From Streptomyces sp. CBMA29 (GTDB taxonomy: Bacteria > Actinomycetota > Actinomycetes > Streptomycetales > Streptomycetaceae): 39,651 nucleotides of DNA. The stretch spans positions 1 through 39,651 of the forward strand of contig NZ_MECL01000253.1 of assembly GCF_014596445.1 (NCBI RefSeq). Reading direction: 5' to 3'. A program made the translations under genes and the position numbers. A model generated the notes under the pieces. It made no database searches, had not been told where the DNA came from, and saw only the letters and a list, made by a program, of their open reading frames with translations. This document shows, piece by piece, positions 17,412 through 25,349 of this stretch (position 1 is the stretch's first letter; the number at the start of each line of letters is the position of its first letter).

Positions 17412-19055
17412 TCACTTGACCTTGATCTCGTTGTAGACCGGGACGCTGAACGGGTTCAGCTCGACGTTGCTGATCTTGTCGGAGTAGCCGGCGCTGCCGT
17501 TCTGGTACCAGAGCGGGATCGAGGGCATGTCCTTGACGAGCTGGCGTTCGGCGTCCTGGAACAGGCCGACCGCCTTGGCGGTGTCGGTCTCGGCATTGGC
17601 CTCGTTGACCAGCTTGTCGAAGTTGGCGTTGCTGTAGTGCGAGTCGTTGGACGACGCGTTGGTGTAGTACAGCGGCTGGAGGAAGTTCTGGATCAGCGGG
17701 TAGTCCATCTGCCAGCCGGCCCGGAACGGGTTGTCCATCTGCTTGTTGACGATCTTGTTGCGGAAGTCGGCGAAGGTGCCGGTGGGGGCGCCGACGCACG
17801 CCTTGTTGTTGCCCAGCACGTTGTTGATGCTGTTGCAGACCGCGTCGACCCACTCCTTGTGGGAGCCGGTGTCCGCGTTGTAGCCGATGGTGATGCTGCC
17901 GCCCGGCAGGCCGCCGCCCTCCTGGATGAGCGCCTTGGCCTTGGCCGCGTCGTACGTGCACTCGGCGCCGCACAGGCCGGCCTTGTAGCCACCGGACGCG
18001 CCGAGCACCGGGGAGGTCCAGTCGGTGGCCGGGGTGCGGGTGTTCTGGAAGATCTGCTGGGTGATCTGCGGGCGGTTGATCGCCATCGACAGGCCCTGCC
18101 GGACCTTCGCGGAGTTCGCGGACGACCAGCGCGAGTTGTACAGCGGGAAGGAGAGGGTCTGGATGATGCCGGCGGGCTGGTTGATGTACCGGTCGCCGAG
18201 GTCGCTCTTGACGTTCTTGAGCTGCGAGGCCGGGATGTCGTCGACCAGGTCCAGGTTGCCCGCCTGGAGGTCGGTGTACGCGGTGTTGTTGTCGGTGTAG
18301 ACCCGCAGGTCGACGCCGTCGTTCTGGGCCGGGTCCGGGCCCTTGTAGCCGTCCCACTTGCGCAGGCTCATCTGGGAGCCCTTGGTGTACGACTGAATGG
18401 TGTAGGGGCCGTTGCCGACGGGCTTGGACAGCCAGGCGGCGTGGTTGTCGAAGAACGTCTTCGGCAGCGGGTAGTACGCCGAGTACCCGAGGGTGTCGGG
18501 GAAGGTGGAGAACTTCTGGTTGAGCTTCACCTTGAACTCGGTGTCGCTGACCTTGGTCAGGCCGGACATCGTGGTGGCGGAGGACTTGGCGCCCGCGGCG
18601 TCCGGGTGCACCTTGTCGTACCCGTCGATGTACTGGAAGAAGTACGCGTTGATCTGGGCGTTCTTCAGCAGCGCGCCGTAGTTCCAGGCGTTGATGAAGG
18701 AGTCGGAGGTGACCTTCTCGCCGTTGCTGAAGGTCCAGCCCGACTTGATCTTGACGTCGAAGTTCTGCGAGTCGGTGGTGGTGATCGAGTCGGCGATCAT
18801 GTCGGTCGCCTTGCCGGTCTTTGGGTCGTACTTCTTCAGACCGCGGAAGACCATGTCGAGCACCTTGCCGCCCTGCACCTCATTGGTGTTGGCGGGCTCC
18901 AGCGGGTTCTGCGGGTCGCCCCAGGAAGCGCGCACGACACCGGAGCCGCTACCGCCGCCCCCACCGCTGTTGTTGCTGCTGCTGCCGCAGGCGGCGGCTG
19001 CCAGGGCGACGGCCGTCGCACAGACGGCCCACTTCAAGCGCGTGGCTCCGCGCAT
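17412..19055 (-). CDS. Peptide-binding lipoprotein, SBP family 5 (operon B)
   Basis: A 547-residue extracytoplasmic peptide receptor. The start is ATG 19055 (MRGATRLKWAVC) because GAGGAGG lies eight bases upstream. An in-frame ATG at 19070 would put that ribosome site inside the coding region. The lipobox AAAC gives lipid-modified Cys23, followed by a Ser/Asn/Gly linker. Family features include GDPQNPLEPANTNEVQGGKV, GPYTIQSYTKGSQMSLRKW and RQGLSMAINRPQI. An extra cysteine pair (GLCGAECTYD) is absent from the operon C paralogue, while AVCNSINNVLGNNKACVG is shared. It is the first gene of the operon. Confidence 0.93.
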   Translation of the reverse strand: MRGATRLKWAVCATAVALAAAACGSSSNNSGGGGGSGSGVVRASWGDPQNPLEPANTNEVQGGKVLDMVFRGLKKYDPKTGKATDMIADSITTTDSQNFDVKIKSGWTFSNGEKVTSDSFINAWNYGALLKNAQINAYFFQYIDGYDKVHPDAAGAKSSATTMSGLTKVSDTEFKVKLNQKFSTFPDTLGYSAYYPLPKTFFDNHAAWLSKPVGNGPYTIQSYTKGSQMSLRKWDGYKGPDPAQNDGVDLRVYTDNNTAYTDLQAGNLDLVDDIPASQLKNVKSDLGDRYINQPAGIIQTLSFPLYNSRWSSANSAKVRQGLSMAINRPQITQQIFQNTRTPATDWTSPVLGASGGYKAGLCGAECTYDAAKAKALIQEGGGLPGGSITIGYNADTGSHKEWVDAVCNSINNVLGNNKACVGAPTGTFADFRNKIVNKQMDNPFRAGWQMDYPLIQNFLQPLYYTNASSNDSHYSNANFDKLVNEANAETDTAKAVGLFQDAERQLVKDMPSIPLWYQNGSAGYSDKISNVELNPFSVPVYNEIKVK

Positions 19056-19124
19056 CGCGTGCCTCCTCATGGATCACAAATGACACTTAGTCACCCATGA
19101 CACCGCAATAGAGCCAAAGTCGCA

Positions 19125-19153
19125 CTTCTACTACTCCGTGTCGGCATGTCCAA
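19125..19153 (-). promoter_or_regulatory. Putative promoter of operon B
   Basis: On the minus strand TTGGAC (19148-19153) is followed after 17 bases by TAGAAG (19125-19130). This is a fair match to the housekeeping TTGAC/TANNNT pattern. It would give a leader of about 60 bases before the binding-protein ATG at 19055. It is a motif-only call. Confidence 0.35.
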
Positions 19154-19287
19154 TGCGTTGGCCATTGCGCTACGCACTGTCAGAAAGCCGTGTCACGGCA
19201 CGCATGAAGTGACCTGTCCGCGTCAAGAATGGAGACGGACGCGCCCGCTCGGCCGTCCGGTCCCGTTCCCCACGAAGGAGCTGTCCC

Positions 19288-20079
19288 GTGAGCGACGCGC
19301 GCCCCACCCACGCCGCCCCGTCCCGCCCGCTCGACCGCCGCACCCTGCTGCGCTACGGCACCGGCACGCTGGCGGGCGCCGGCCTCGCCACCGCGGCGGG
19401 CATCGGCCTCGCCCCGGCCGCCGCCGCGTACGGCTGGCCCGCCTCACTCCAGCAGGGGTCGAGCGGCGCCGCCGTCACCGAACTCCAGATCCGTATCGCG
19501 GGCTGGGCCGCCGACTCCGCCTCCCACACCTACGTCGGGGTGGACGGCTCCTTCGGACCGGGTACGTACGCGGCCCTGCGCCGCTACCAGGCCGCGTACG
19601 GCCTCGGCGTGGACGGGGTGGCGGGACCGCAGACCTTCGCCTCGCTGAACGCCCTGGAGTCCTCCGACGGCTCCACCGCGCACTTCGACTTCTCGGAGTT
19701 CTTCAGCCACGACGGCCAGGGCTTCAACGGCGGCAAGGTCGCCGCGGCCACGGTCAAGGAGAACGTGCGGCGGCTGATGTACAAGCTGGAGGCCGTCCGC
19801 AAGAAGATCGGCAACAAGCCGATGAACGTCAACTCCGGCTTCCGCAGCGTCGCCTACAACACCAGCATCTACGGCTACGCCACCAACTCCCAGCACCAGT
19901 ACGGCATCGCGGCCGACATCGCCGCCTCCGGCGTCGCCACCAAGACGCTCTACCAGACCGCCGAGCGCAGCGGCTTCTCCGGCCTGGAGTCCTACGCCAA
20001 CTCCTGGCAGCACATGGACAGCCGCGTCGAGCACGCCTACGGCGCCCAGGCGTGGTGGTGGGAGAGCGGCACGGTCTGA
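19288..20079 (+). CDS. Secreted M15-type peptidase with peptidoglycan-binding domain
   Basis: A 263-residue exported protein. The N-terminus has a twin-arginine-type signal (DRRTLLRYGTGTLAGAGLAT, residues 16-35) ending near AAAAY (44-48). A PG_binding_1 domain follows (about 52-122, QQGSSGAAVTELQIRIAGW to GVAGPQTFASL). The C-terminal domain is M15/VanY-like. Zinc ligands are readable as His203 and Asp210 in SQHQYGIAAD and His242 in SWQHMD, with the upstream GFRSVAYN. It probably cleaves D-Ala-containing peptides in the cell wall. The start is GTG 19288 with AAGGAG seven bases before it. It is divergent from operon B. Confidence 0.88.
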   Translation: MSDARPTHAAPSRPLDRRTLLRYGTGTLAGAGLATAAGIGLAPAAAAYGWPASLQQGSSGAAVTELQIRIAGWAADSASHTYVGVDGSFGPGTYAALRRYQAAYGLGVDGVAGPQTFASLNALESSDGSTAHFDFSEFFSHDGQGFNGGKVAAATVKENVRRLMYKLEAVRKKIGNKPMNVNSGFRSVAYNTSIYGYATNSQHQYGIAADIAASGVATKTLYQTAERSGFSGLESYANSWQHMDSRVEHAYGAQAWWWESGTV

Positions 20080-20137
20080 GTCCTGTCCGGGCGGATACCC
20101 GGTGGCGCGCGGGGGTCGGATCGGGGAGGCTCGGGAC

Positions 20138-20521
20138 ATGGTTTCGGTAGTGCAGAATGTGGCGATCGACTGTGCGGACGCGTACGAGCTGGCCCGCTTC
20201 TGGAGCGGGGTCACCGGGCGTCCGCTGGACCCGGAGGACGGCCCCGGCGACCCGGAGGTGCAAGTCCTGCTCGCCGAAGGCCCGGTGCTGCACTTCAACC
20301 AGGTGCCGGAGCCGAAGACGGTCAAGAACCGTATCCACCTCTGTCTGCGCCCCGAGACCTCCCGCGAGCAGGAGGTCGAGCGGCTGCTGGCGCTCGGCGC
20401 CACCTTCGTCGCCGACCGCCGCAACCCCGACGGCACCGGCTGGGCCGTCCTCGCCGACCCCGAGGGCAACGAGATGTGCGTCCTGCGCAGCGACTCCGAC
20501 CGCGCCGCCACGCCGTCGTGA
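20138..20521 (+). CDS. VOC / glyoxalase-like fold protein
   Basis: A 127-residue protein with the vicinal-oxygen-chelate pattern: NVAIDCADAYELARFWSGVTGRPL, then VLHFNQVPEPKTVKNRIHLCLRP, then VLADPEGNEMCVL. These proteins are often annotated as glyoxalase/bleomycin-resistance-like without a proven substrate. The start is ATG 20138, with GGGGAGG eight bases upstream. The frame is open back to 20102 but has no better ribosome site. It converges on the methyltransferase gene with 19 bases between stops. Confidence 0.85.
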   Translation: MVSVVQNVAIDCADAYELARFWSGVTGRPLDPEDGPGDPEVQVLLAEGPVLHFNQVPEPKTVKNRIHLCLRPETSREQEVERLLALGATFVADRRNPDGTGWAVLADPEGNEMCVLRSDSDRAATPS

Positions 20522-20540
20522 CCGTCGCCCGGTGACGGGT

Positions 20541-21575
20541 TCAGCCAGTCGGCAGATTCCACGAAACACCCCTGGGATCTCCGTGCCAGACCCGCTGATT
20601 GCTCGGCGTGATGGTGATGCCGAATTCCTCCCGGGCCGGTCGCCCGGCGGGGAACAGCGACGCGAGTGCTTCTACGGTGTTCCACAGGCGGCGCGGACCG
20701 GTCTGCCGGACGTGGCCGTTCGTGTGGGCGCTGACGGTGGAACCGTCCTCGGTCCAGAGCCCCACACCGGTCACTTCGCCGTCGTCGGACCGCCATGAGC
20801 ATGAGCTGTAGCCCGGCAGGGCGAGGGACAGGGGGAACCTCCACCGTTCGAGCACGTCCGCCACGGGCAGGGCGGTGGTTTCCGGAGCCTGGTCACGGGC
20901 CCTGTCGAAATCCGGACCCTTGCCGGGGACGCGGCGCGGCATGAACAGCGCGGGCCGTGGGAGGAAGCGCCCTTCGGCGTAGCCCTGACCGCTGACGGTC
21001 GCCCGGATCACCCCGAGGCCGATCGGGGCGACGATCACGGCGCTGTCGGCTGCCTGGTCCATCAGCGCGGCGGGGACGGACCGCAGAGCGGCCGTGGCGA
21101 TGAACCGCGAGTACGGGGCGCGGGGCGGGTACCCGTCGGCTCCGTCTCCGGCAATGAGCGTGGGGTGGGATGCGAGCTCGGCGAGGCGGCCCCGGGCAAG
21201 GCGCACGAGATCGGGGTCCACGTCCACGCTGGCCACGTTGTCGGCCCCGAGACGGTGCGCGAGCAGCGCCGCGTTGTATCCGGTGCCGGTTCCAAGTTCG
21301 AACACGTTGTCACCGGGTCCGGCGTCGAGCGCGTCCAGCATGGTCAGCATGAGGCCGGGTTCACTTGATGACGACGTGGGGACGCCGCTCGAGTCCAACT
21401 GCGTCATCAGCGCGGTGTCGGAGTAGACCGCCTGTAGATAGTCGTCGTCCGACGCCGTGACGGGTGACCACGTGCCCCGCTCGCCCTGGCGGTAGAAGAA
21501 CGGCACGAACACCTCGGAGGTAGTCGGCGTGCGCGGTAGCGATGGGTAAGCCGGTCCGGGACTCCAAGGACCCAC
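20541..21575 (-). CDS. Isoaspartate-type (FxLD-like) methyltransferase, 5' truncated
   Basis: A SAM-dependent methyltransferase resembling the protein-L-isoaspartate O-methyltransferase-like enzymes found with lanthipeptides (the FxLD system, recognised from memory). Motif I is VFELGTGTGYNAALLAHRLG, motif II is VASVDVDP, and the substrate-side SSSSEPGLMLTMLDAL is present. The readable frame begins at GTG 21575. Its first 15-20 residues come from sequence that is the antisense of a DUF397 gene, and family homology begins only at SEVFVPFFYRQGERG. Relatives have roughly 50 more N-terminal residues. The gene therefore appears to have lost its start, and expression is doubtful. No lanthipeptide precursor is visible nearby. 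Confidence 0.7.
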   Translation of the reverse strand: MGPWSPGPAYPSLPRTPTTSEVFVPFFYRQGERGTWSPVTASDDDYLQAVYSDTALMTQLDSSGVPTSSSSEPGLMLTMLDALDAGPGDNVFELGTGTGYNAALLAHRLGADNVASVDVDPDLVRLARGRLAELASHPTLIAGDGADGYPPRAPYSRFIATAALRSVPAALMDQAADSAVIVAPIGLGVIRATVSGQGYAEGRFLPRPALFMPRRVPGKGPDFDRARDQAPETTALPVADVLERWRFPLSLALPGYSSCSWRSDDGEVTGVGLWTEDGSTVSAHTNGHVRQTGPRRLWNTVEALASLFPAGRPAREEFGITITPSNQRVWHGDPRGVSWNLPTG

Positions 21576-21655
21576 AGGGTGCCGTCCTGGTCTTCCCCGC
21601 TGTCGCTTGGGCGGCCTTCGTCGCTGACCTGAAGGCGGACCGCTTCGCGGTCTGA
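21542..21655 (+). pseudogene. 3' remnant of a DUF397 gene
   Basis: Thirty-seven in-frame codons starting MGKPVRDSKDPQGAVLVF and ending ADLKADRFAV. They match the C-terminal half of the DUF397 family, small proteins paired with XRE regulators in Streptomyces. A TAG stops the frame seven codons upstream of the ATG, and the N-terminal WxKSSYS-type part is absent. The fragment starts exactly where methyltransferase homology on the other strand stops. The two genes therefore meet at a recombination scar. Confidence 0.65.
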
Positions 21656-21716
21656 CAGCACGCGCGCGGCGGCGGCCCGGCCGCGTTGTCGTACCCCTTG
21701 GCTAAAGTCTGCGGGC

Positions 21717-22268
21717 ATGACCGAGTTCAGTGCGGAGACATGGCCGGAGCCGCCGCTCGCCGGGAGCGAGGCGGCGGCTGTCGTCGGGGCGCTCGAACGG
21801 CAGCGGGCCACGGTGGAGTGGAAGTGTTCGGGGCTGGACGCGGCGGGGATGCGGGTGACGGTCGGGGCGTCGAGCGTCACGTTGGGCGGGCTGCTCAAGC
21901 ATCTGGCGCATGTGGAGGACAGCCACTTCGCCCGGCTGTGGCTGGACTCGCCCGTGGGCGCCCCGTGGGACGCGGTGGACTGGGACAACGACGCCGACTG
22001 GGACTACCGGACGGCCGCCGAGGACAGCCCCGAGGAACTGCTGGCGCTGTGGCGGGCGTCGGTCGCCCGTTCCAGGGCCGTGGTCGACAAGGCGCTCGCC
22101 GGGGGCGGCCTGGACCAGCTCGGGGCGTACACCACCCGCGACGGCGAACACCCCAATCTGCGCCGGATTCTCCTGGACCTCGTCGAGGAGTACGCCCGGC
22201 ACGCGGGGCACGCCGATCTCATCCGGGAGTCCGTCGACGGCCTGGCGGGCGAGGACCCGCCGAGATGA
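21717..22268 (+). CDS. DinB-family (DUF664) protein
   Basis: A 183-residue four-helix-bundle protein of the DinB / mycothiol-dependent-enzyme superfamily. The metal-binding histidines are seen in LLKHLAHVEDSHF (His62, His65, His70) and YARHAGHADLIRE (His162, His165). The C-terminal phrase HADLIRESVDG is typical of the DUF664 group. Relatives use mycothiol or bacillithiol as cosubstrate for thiol transfer, which would fit an organism carrying mshB. The substrate is unknown. The ATG at 21717 has no clear ribosome site, and TAAAGT lies just upstream, so a leaderless message is possible. Confidence 0.85.
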   Translation: MTEFSAETWPEPPLAGSEAAAVVGALERQRATVEWKCSGLDAAGMRVTVGASSVTLGGLLKHLAHVEDSHFARLWLDSPVGAPWDAVDWDNDADWDYRTAAEDSPEELLALWRASVARSRAVVDKALAGGGLDQLGAYTTRDGEHPNLRRILLDLVEEYARHAGHADLIRESVDGLAGEDPPR

Positions 22269-22271
22269 GAG

Positions 22272-22305
22272 CGGGCGGCCGACGTCATGGCATGTCGGCC
22301 GCCCG
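22272..22305. terminator. Bidirectional terminator between DinB gene and operon C
   Basis: CGGGCGGCCGAC (22272-22283) pairs perfectly with 22294-22305 around a ten-base loop. It lies in the 48-base gap between two converging genes. There is no T-run. Confidence 0.7.
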
Positions 22306-22316
22306 GCGGAAAGAGG

Positions 22317-23345
22317 TCAGGCCGCGCCGACCACGTCGCGTTCTTCGGCGAAGTGGCAGGCCGACTCGTGGGTGGCCGGGGTGGAGCCGCCCTGGAAGCG
22401 GGCGGGGACGGCCAGCAGCGGGGTCTCCTCGGCGCAGCGCGCCTCGGCCTTCCAGCAGCGGGTGCGGAAGCGGCAGCCCGAGGGCGGGTTGGCCGGGGAG
22501 GGCACGTCACCGCTGAGGATGATGCGTTCGCGATGCTCGCGCGCGGCCGGGTCAGGGACCGGGACGGCCGAGAGCAGGGCCTGCGTGTACGGGTGGGTCG
22601 GGTGCTCGTAGATCTCGGTGTCGGTGCCGATCTCCGCCATCCGGCCCAGGTACATCACGCCGACGCGGTCGGAGATGTGCCGGACGATGGACAGGTCGTG
22701 CGCGATGAAGAGGTAGGACAGGGTGAACTCGTCCTGGAGCTTCTCCATCAGGTTGATGACCTGGGCCTGCACCGAGACATCGAGCGCGGAGACCGGCTCG
22801 TCGCAGATGATGATCTCCGGGTTGAGCGCCAACCCCCGTGCGATGCCGATGCGTTGCCGCTGGCCGCCGGAGAACTGGTGCGGATACCGGTTGATGTACT
22901 CGGGGTTGAGGCCGACCACGTCCAGCAGGTCCTCGACACGCTTACGGCGCGACCCCTTGGGAGCCACCTCGGGGTGGATGTCGAAGGGCTCACCGATGAT
23001 GTCGCCGACCGTCATGCGCGGGTTCAGCGAGGTGTACGGGTCCTGGAACACCATCTGGATGTTGCGCCGGACGGCCTTCAGGGCCCGCCCCGACAGCTTG
23101 GTGATGTCCTCGCCCTTGTAGAACACCTCGCCCGCGGTGGCCTGTTCGAGGTTCATCAGCAGCTTGGCGACCGTGGACTTGCCACAGCCGGACTCGCCGA
23201 CGATACCGAGCGTTTCACCCCGGTAGAGGTCGAAGGAGATCCCGTCGACCGCCTTGACCGCGCCGACCTGCTTCTTGAACAGGATGCCCTGCGTCAGCGG
23301 GAAGTGCTTCACCAGGTTGCGGACTTCGAGGATCGGCTCAGTCAT
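22317..23345 (-). CDS. Peptide ABC transporter ATP-binding protein, DppF/OppF type (operon C)
   Basis: A 342-residue cytoplasmic ATPase. Walker A is GESGCGKS (50-57), the signature is SGGQRQRIGIARGL, Walker B is IIICDEPVSALD (a Cys where B has Ala), and the C-terminal cysteines are in CRFRTRCWKAEARC and SACHF. The start is ATG 23345, with GAAGGAGA seven to eight bases upstream. The ATGACTGA string overlaps the preceding gene's stop by eight bases, the same arrangement as in operon B. It is the last gene of operon C and shares long identical DNA tracts with 13312-14382. Confidence 0.92.
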   Translation of the reverse strand: MTEPILEVRNLVKHFPLTQGILFKKQVGAVKAVDGISFDLYRGETLGIVGESGCGKSTVAKLLMNLEQATAGEVFYKGEDITKLSGRALKAVRRNIQMVFQDPYTSLNPRMTVGDIIGEPFDIHPEVAPKGSRRKRVEDLLDVVGLNPEYINRYPHQFSGGQRQRIGIARGLALNPEIIICDEPVSALDVSVQAQVINLMEKLQDEFTLSYLFIAHDLSIVRHISDRVGVMYLGRMAEIGTDTEIYEHPTHPYTQALLSAVPVPDPAAREHRERIILSGDVPSPANPPSGCRFRTRCWKAEARCAEETPLLAVPARFQGGSTPATHESACHFAEERDVVGAA

Positions 23346-24366
23346 CGAGGGTCTCCTTCCAGAAGTGGCAGGCACTGCCGCGCCCGTCGCCGATCGTGTG
23401 CAGCACGGGCACCTCGGTCCGGCAGATATCCTGCGCCATCGGGCAGCGCGGGTTGAAGGCGCAACCCGAGGGGATACGCAGCAGGTTGGGCGGCAGCCCC
23501 TTGATCGCGTACAGCTCCTGGCCCTTCTGGTCCAGCCGCGGAATCGACTGGAGCAGGCCCTTGGTATACGGGTGCGCGGGCCGCTTGTAGATCTCGTGGA
23601 CCGGCGAGCTCTCGACGATCCGGCCCGCGTACATCACCGCGATCTTGTCGGCCACGTCCGCGACCACACCCAGGTCGTGGGTGATCAGGATCAGACCCAT
23701 GTTGAACTCCCGCTGGAGTTCGGCCAGCAGATCCATCACCTGCGCCTGCACCGTCACGTCGAGCGCCGTGGTCGGCTCGTCCGCGATGATCAGGTCGGGT
23801 TCGAGGGCGAGCGCCATCGCGATCATGATGCGCTGCCGCATACCGCCGGAGAACTGGTGCGGGTAGTCGTTCACCCGCTCCTTGGCCGCCGGGATGCGGA
23901 CCCGGTCCATCAGCTCGATCGCCTTGGCCTTGGCGGCCTTGCGCGAAAGACCCTGGTGCACCCGGAACATCTCGCCGAGCTGGTAGCCCACCGACAGCAC
24001 CGGGTTGAGGGACGACAGCGCGTCCTGGAAGATCATCGCGATCTTCCGGCCGCGCAGCTTGCGCCGCTCCTCGCCGGACATGGTGAGCATGTCGCGGCCC
24101 TGGAACAGGATCTCGCCCTGCGGGATACGGCCGGGCGGCATGTCGAGGATGCCCATGATCGCCTGCGCGGTCACGGACTTGCCCGAGCCGGACTCGCCCA
24201 GCACCGCCAGCGTCTCCCCGGCGTTCACCGAGTAGTTGACGCCGTTCACGGCCTTGGCGACACCGTCGCGGGTGTGGAATTCGACGTGCAGGTCCCGTAC
24301 TTCGAGCAGCGGAGCCGTCGGCACGCCGGGCGCCGGGGCGCTCGCGGTCTCATCGATGACAGTCAA
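23338..24366 (-). CDS. Peptide ABC transporter ATP-binding protein, DppD/OppD type (operon C)
   Basis: A 342-residue cytoplasmic ATPase. Walker A is GESGSGKS (57-64), the signature is SGGMRQRIMIAMAL, Walker B is LIIADEPTTALD, and the C-terminal cysteines are in CAFNPRCPMAQDIC and SACHF. The start is unusual: TTG at 24366 (read as MTVIDETASAP), chosen because a perfect AGGAGGT lies six bases before it and no ATG occurs in the N-terminal region. The previous gene stops 11 bases upstream of the TTG. It is paralogous to 14375-15400, with a 73-base identical tract. Confidence 0.9.
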   Translation of the reverse strand: MTVIDETASAPAPGVPTAPLLEVRDLHVEFHTRDGVAKAVNGVNYSVNAGETLAVLGESGSGKSVTAQAIMGILDMPPGRIPQGEILFQGRDMLTMSGEERRKLRGRKIAMIFQDALSSLNPVLSVGYQLGEMFRVHQGLSRKAAKAKAIELMDRVRIPAAKERVNDYPHQFSGGMRQRIMIAMALALEPDLIIADEPTTALDVTVQAQVMDLLAELQREFNMGLILITHDLGVVADVADKIAVMYAGRIVESSPVHEIYKRPAHPYTKGLLQSIPRLDQKGQELYAIKGLPPNLLRIPSGCAFNPRCPMAQDICRTEVPVLHTIGDGRGSACHFWKETLDD

Positions 24367-24377
24367 CGCCGTACCTC

Positions 24378-25349
24378 CTAGCGCAGCTTGGGGTCGAGGG
24401 CGTCGCGCACCGCGTCGCCGAGCATGATGAACGCCAGCACCGTCACGCTGAGCGCGCCCGCGGGCCACAGCAGCATGTGCGGCGCGTTGCGGATCTGGCC
24501 GGACGCCGAGGAGATGTCGATGCCCCAGGAGACGGCGGGCGGCTTGAGCCCGACGCCGAGGAACGACAGCGTCGCCTCCAGCGAGATGTACGTGCCCAGC
24601 GCGATCGTCGCGACCACGATGATCGGGGCGAGCGCGTTGGGCGCGATGTGCCGCAGCAGCATCCGCGCGTTGCCCGCGCCGAGCGCCCGCGCCGCCTGCA
24701 CGTAGTCCTGCTGCTTGGCCGTGATGACCGAACCGCGCGCGATACGCGCGATCTGCGGCCAGCCCAGCAGGATCATGAAGAGCGAGACGGTGGTGACGCT
24801 GCCGCCCTTGACGACGGACAGGAAGACGATGCCGCCGAGCAGGATCGGGATGCCGAAGAAGATGTCGCTGATCCGGGAGAGGATCGAGTCCCACCAGCCG
24901 CCGAAGTAGCCGGCCAGGCCGCCGAGCAGCGAGCCGAGCACCGTGACGCCCAGGGTCGCGAAGATACCGACCGACACCGAGGCGCGCGCGCCGTAGACCG
25001 TGCGGGTGTAGACGTCGCAGCCCTGCTGGTCGAAGCCGAAGGGGTGCCCGGAGGTCGCTCCGTTCTGCGACTTGGCGAGGTCGCAGGAGAGCGGGCTGCC
25101 GCCGGCGATCAGGCTGGGCCAGATCGATACGACGACCAGGAAGAGGATCAGCAGCCCGGACACGTAGAACATCGGCTTGCGGCTGAGGTCGTGCCAGGCG
25201 TCGTTCCACAGGCTGCGCGGCTTCTCGCGCTCCCCGTCCCGCGACGGCTTCGACGGCTCCCCGGGGCCGCGCGGTTCGTCCACGGGCAGCCCGGCGGGCG
25301 CTGTGGATATCGCGTTGGCGGTGCTCCGGGCGTCGGACATCTCAGACAT
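24378..25349 (-). CDS. Peptide ABC transporter permease, DppC/OppC type (operon C)
   Basis: A 323-residue inner-membrane subunit. A polar tail rich in Pro, Asp and Arg ends EKPRSLWNDAWHDLSRKPMF before helix 1. The docking loop is DYVQAARALGAGNARMLLRH, and the end is DAVRDALDPKLR. In the external region the family's GRD becomes QQGCDVYTRTVYG. A second cysteine (PLSCDLAKSQ) appears about 25 residues earlier, and both are absent from the operon B copy, so a disulfide is plausible. The start ATG overlaps the upstream stop by eight bases. Confidence 0.92.
   Translation of the reverse strand: MSEMSDARSTANAISTAPAGLPVDEPRGPGEPSKPSRDGEREKPRSLWNDAWHDLSRKPMFYVSGLLILFLVVVSIWPSLIAGGSPLSCDLAKSQNGATSGHPFGFDQQGCDVYTRTVYGARASVSVGIFATLGVTVLGSLLGGLAGYFGGWWDSILSRISDIFFGIPILLGGIVFLSVVKGGSVTTVSLFMILLGWPQIARIARGSVITAKQQDYVQAARALGAGNARMLLRHIAPNALAPIIVVATIALGTYISLEATLSFLGVGLKPPAVSWGIDISSASGQIRNAPHMLLWPAGALSVTVLAFIMLGDAVRDALDPKLR

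Noticed and set aside
19070..19084. Upstream ATG (19070) as start of the operon B receptor
   Set aside because: The strong GAGGAGG ribosome site would then lie inside the coding sequence. Starting at 19055 gives the same length and signal peptide as the operon C paralogue.
21407..21988. Minus-strand frame of 193 codons upstream of the methyltransferase, considered as its missing N-terminus
   Set aside because: It is in a different frame, is antisense to the DinB and DUF397 sequences, and has no methyltransferase-like residues.
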